Part shown: in pieces, positions 5,652-5,699 of the stretch
How the letters are laid out: every line of letters starts with the position of its first letter
Position numbering within the stretch: the first letter of the stretch is position 1
From: Bacilli bacterium
GTDB taxonomy: Bacteria > Bacillota_I > Bacilli_A > RFN20 > CAG-826
Assembly (NCBI GenBank): GCA_016298185.1
Contig: JAEDDA010000042.1
Location: 1 to 5,699, forward strand
Reading direction: 5' to 3'
Length of the DNA stretch: 5,699 nucleotides
Notes under the pieces: model-generated
Databases searched by the model: none
What the model was told of the DNA's origin: nothing
The model's input: the letters and a program-made list of their open reading frames with translations, nothing else
Translations under genes and position numbers: made by a program

Positions 5652-5699
5652 ACTCCCACCACTTAAAGAAGTGGGGGCTTCTTGCTCGATGACTCTAAC
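5645..5699 (-). mobile_element. Right end of an IS200/IS605-type element (element continues beyond the window)
   Basis: The minus strand reads GAAGCCCCCACTTCTTTAAG followed by TGGTGGGAGTATGTCAC. CCCCCACTT (5677-5669) pairs with AAGTGG(T)GGG (5664-5655) as a 9-bp stem with one bulged T and a 4-base loop. A short spacer and TCAC follow (about 5648-5645). An imperfect subterminal hairpin of this sequence followed by a TCA-type end is the known form of IS200/IS605-family right ends, recognised as single strand by the TnpA transposase. The element body would lie to the right of 5699 with its genes reading leftward. The exact cleavage point (about 5645) is inferred. Confidence 0.72.
5652..5699 (-). 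CDS. Possible C-terminal tail of TnpB, read through the IS hairpin
   Basis: The frame continuous with the membrane fragment reads VRVIEQEAPTSLSGGS from the window edge down to the ATG at 5651, with no stop. EQEAPTSLSGG-type sequence through the terminal hairpin resembles tails annotated for IS605-family TnpB proteins, as I recall. Another frame gives LESSSKKPPLL and a stop inside the hairpin, so which frame is TnpB cannot be decided from 48 bases. Confidence 0.33.

Larger units (their letters stand above)
5625..5699 (-). ncRNA. Possible 3' part of an omega RNA with guide in host flank
   Basis: TnpB-coding IS605-family elements make a noncoding RNA over the 3' end of tnpB and the right end, and its guide is the host sequence just past the element. 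If an intact tnpB lies to the right, the scaffold end here would be the hairpin at 5655-5677. The guide would start near 5644 on the minus strand with CAATCCTATATAAGGACTTT. This depends wholly on what lies outside the window. Confidence 0.3.

Noticed and set aside
1..5699. CRISPR array, tRNA, rRNA or riboswitch
   Set aside because: No regularly spaced direct repeats, no tRNA cloverleaf or rRNA-like sequence, and no recognisable aptamer core on either strand.

Overview
The window reads as AT-rich chromosomal DNA of a Bacillota/Bacilli-type bacterium. Supporting signs are low G+C, an AGGAGG-type ribosome binding site, rho-independent terminators with T-tracts, and HlyC/CorC-type membrane proteins typical of the phylum. 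Tryptophan is encoded by TGG and none of the intact genes has an in-frame TGA, so nothing points to the mycoplasma code. The species cannot be fixed from the sequence. A gut-type uncultured member of Bacilli/Erysipelotrichia is a guess from style only.

Layout, left to right. Positions 1-34 probably hold the last ten codons of a rightward gene that enters from outside. It meets a strong bidirectional terminator (about 24-60). From 2560 down to 59 runs a leftward operon: two tandem CNNM/CBS-domain membrane proteins (2560-1532, then 1530-247, separated by one base), followed 17 bases later by a 56-residue single-helix membrane protein (229-59). A candidate sigma-A promoter (TTTACA, 17 bases, TAATAT) lies at 2603-2631. 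Upstream of it, a leftward four-helix membrane protein with a Pro-Glu-rich linker and a cytoplasmic domain of unknown function (4106-2703) ends at its own hairpin terminator (2654-2677). Its upstream region contains a cluster of G+C-rich palindromes that looks like an operator.

Positions 4211-4781 contain no intact gene. Part of it (about 4322-4665) looks like decayed leftward coding sequence. Next come a short leftward family I-like inorganic pyrophosphatase homologue (5105-4782), a terminator (5203-5234) and a leftward three-helix membrane protein fragment (5651-5292).

The last about 55 bases (5645-5699) look like the right end of an IS200/IS605-type element, with the characteristic CCCCCACTT...AAGTGG(T)GGG hairpin. 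The rest of the element, presumably including tnpB, lies beyond the right edge. The insertion abuts the membrane protein fragment, whose first ATG is in the IS end. The same frame stays open through the hairpin to the window edge. The fragment is therefore probably the 3' part of an interrupted gene, and it also occupies the position where a TnpB-associated omega RNA would take its guide.

Functional picture: the left operon is probably about divalent cation (Mg2+ or related) transport or tolerance. The 467-residue protein is an uncharacterised membrane protein under its own control. The right third is a less conserved, IS-marked stretch with decayed genes.
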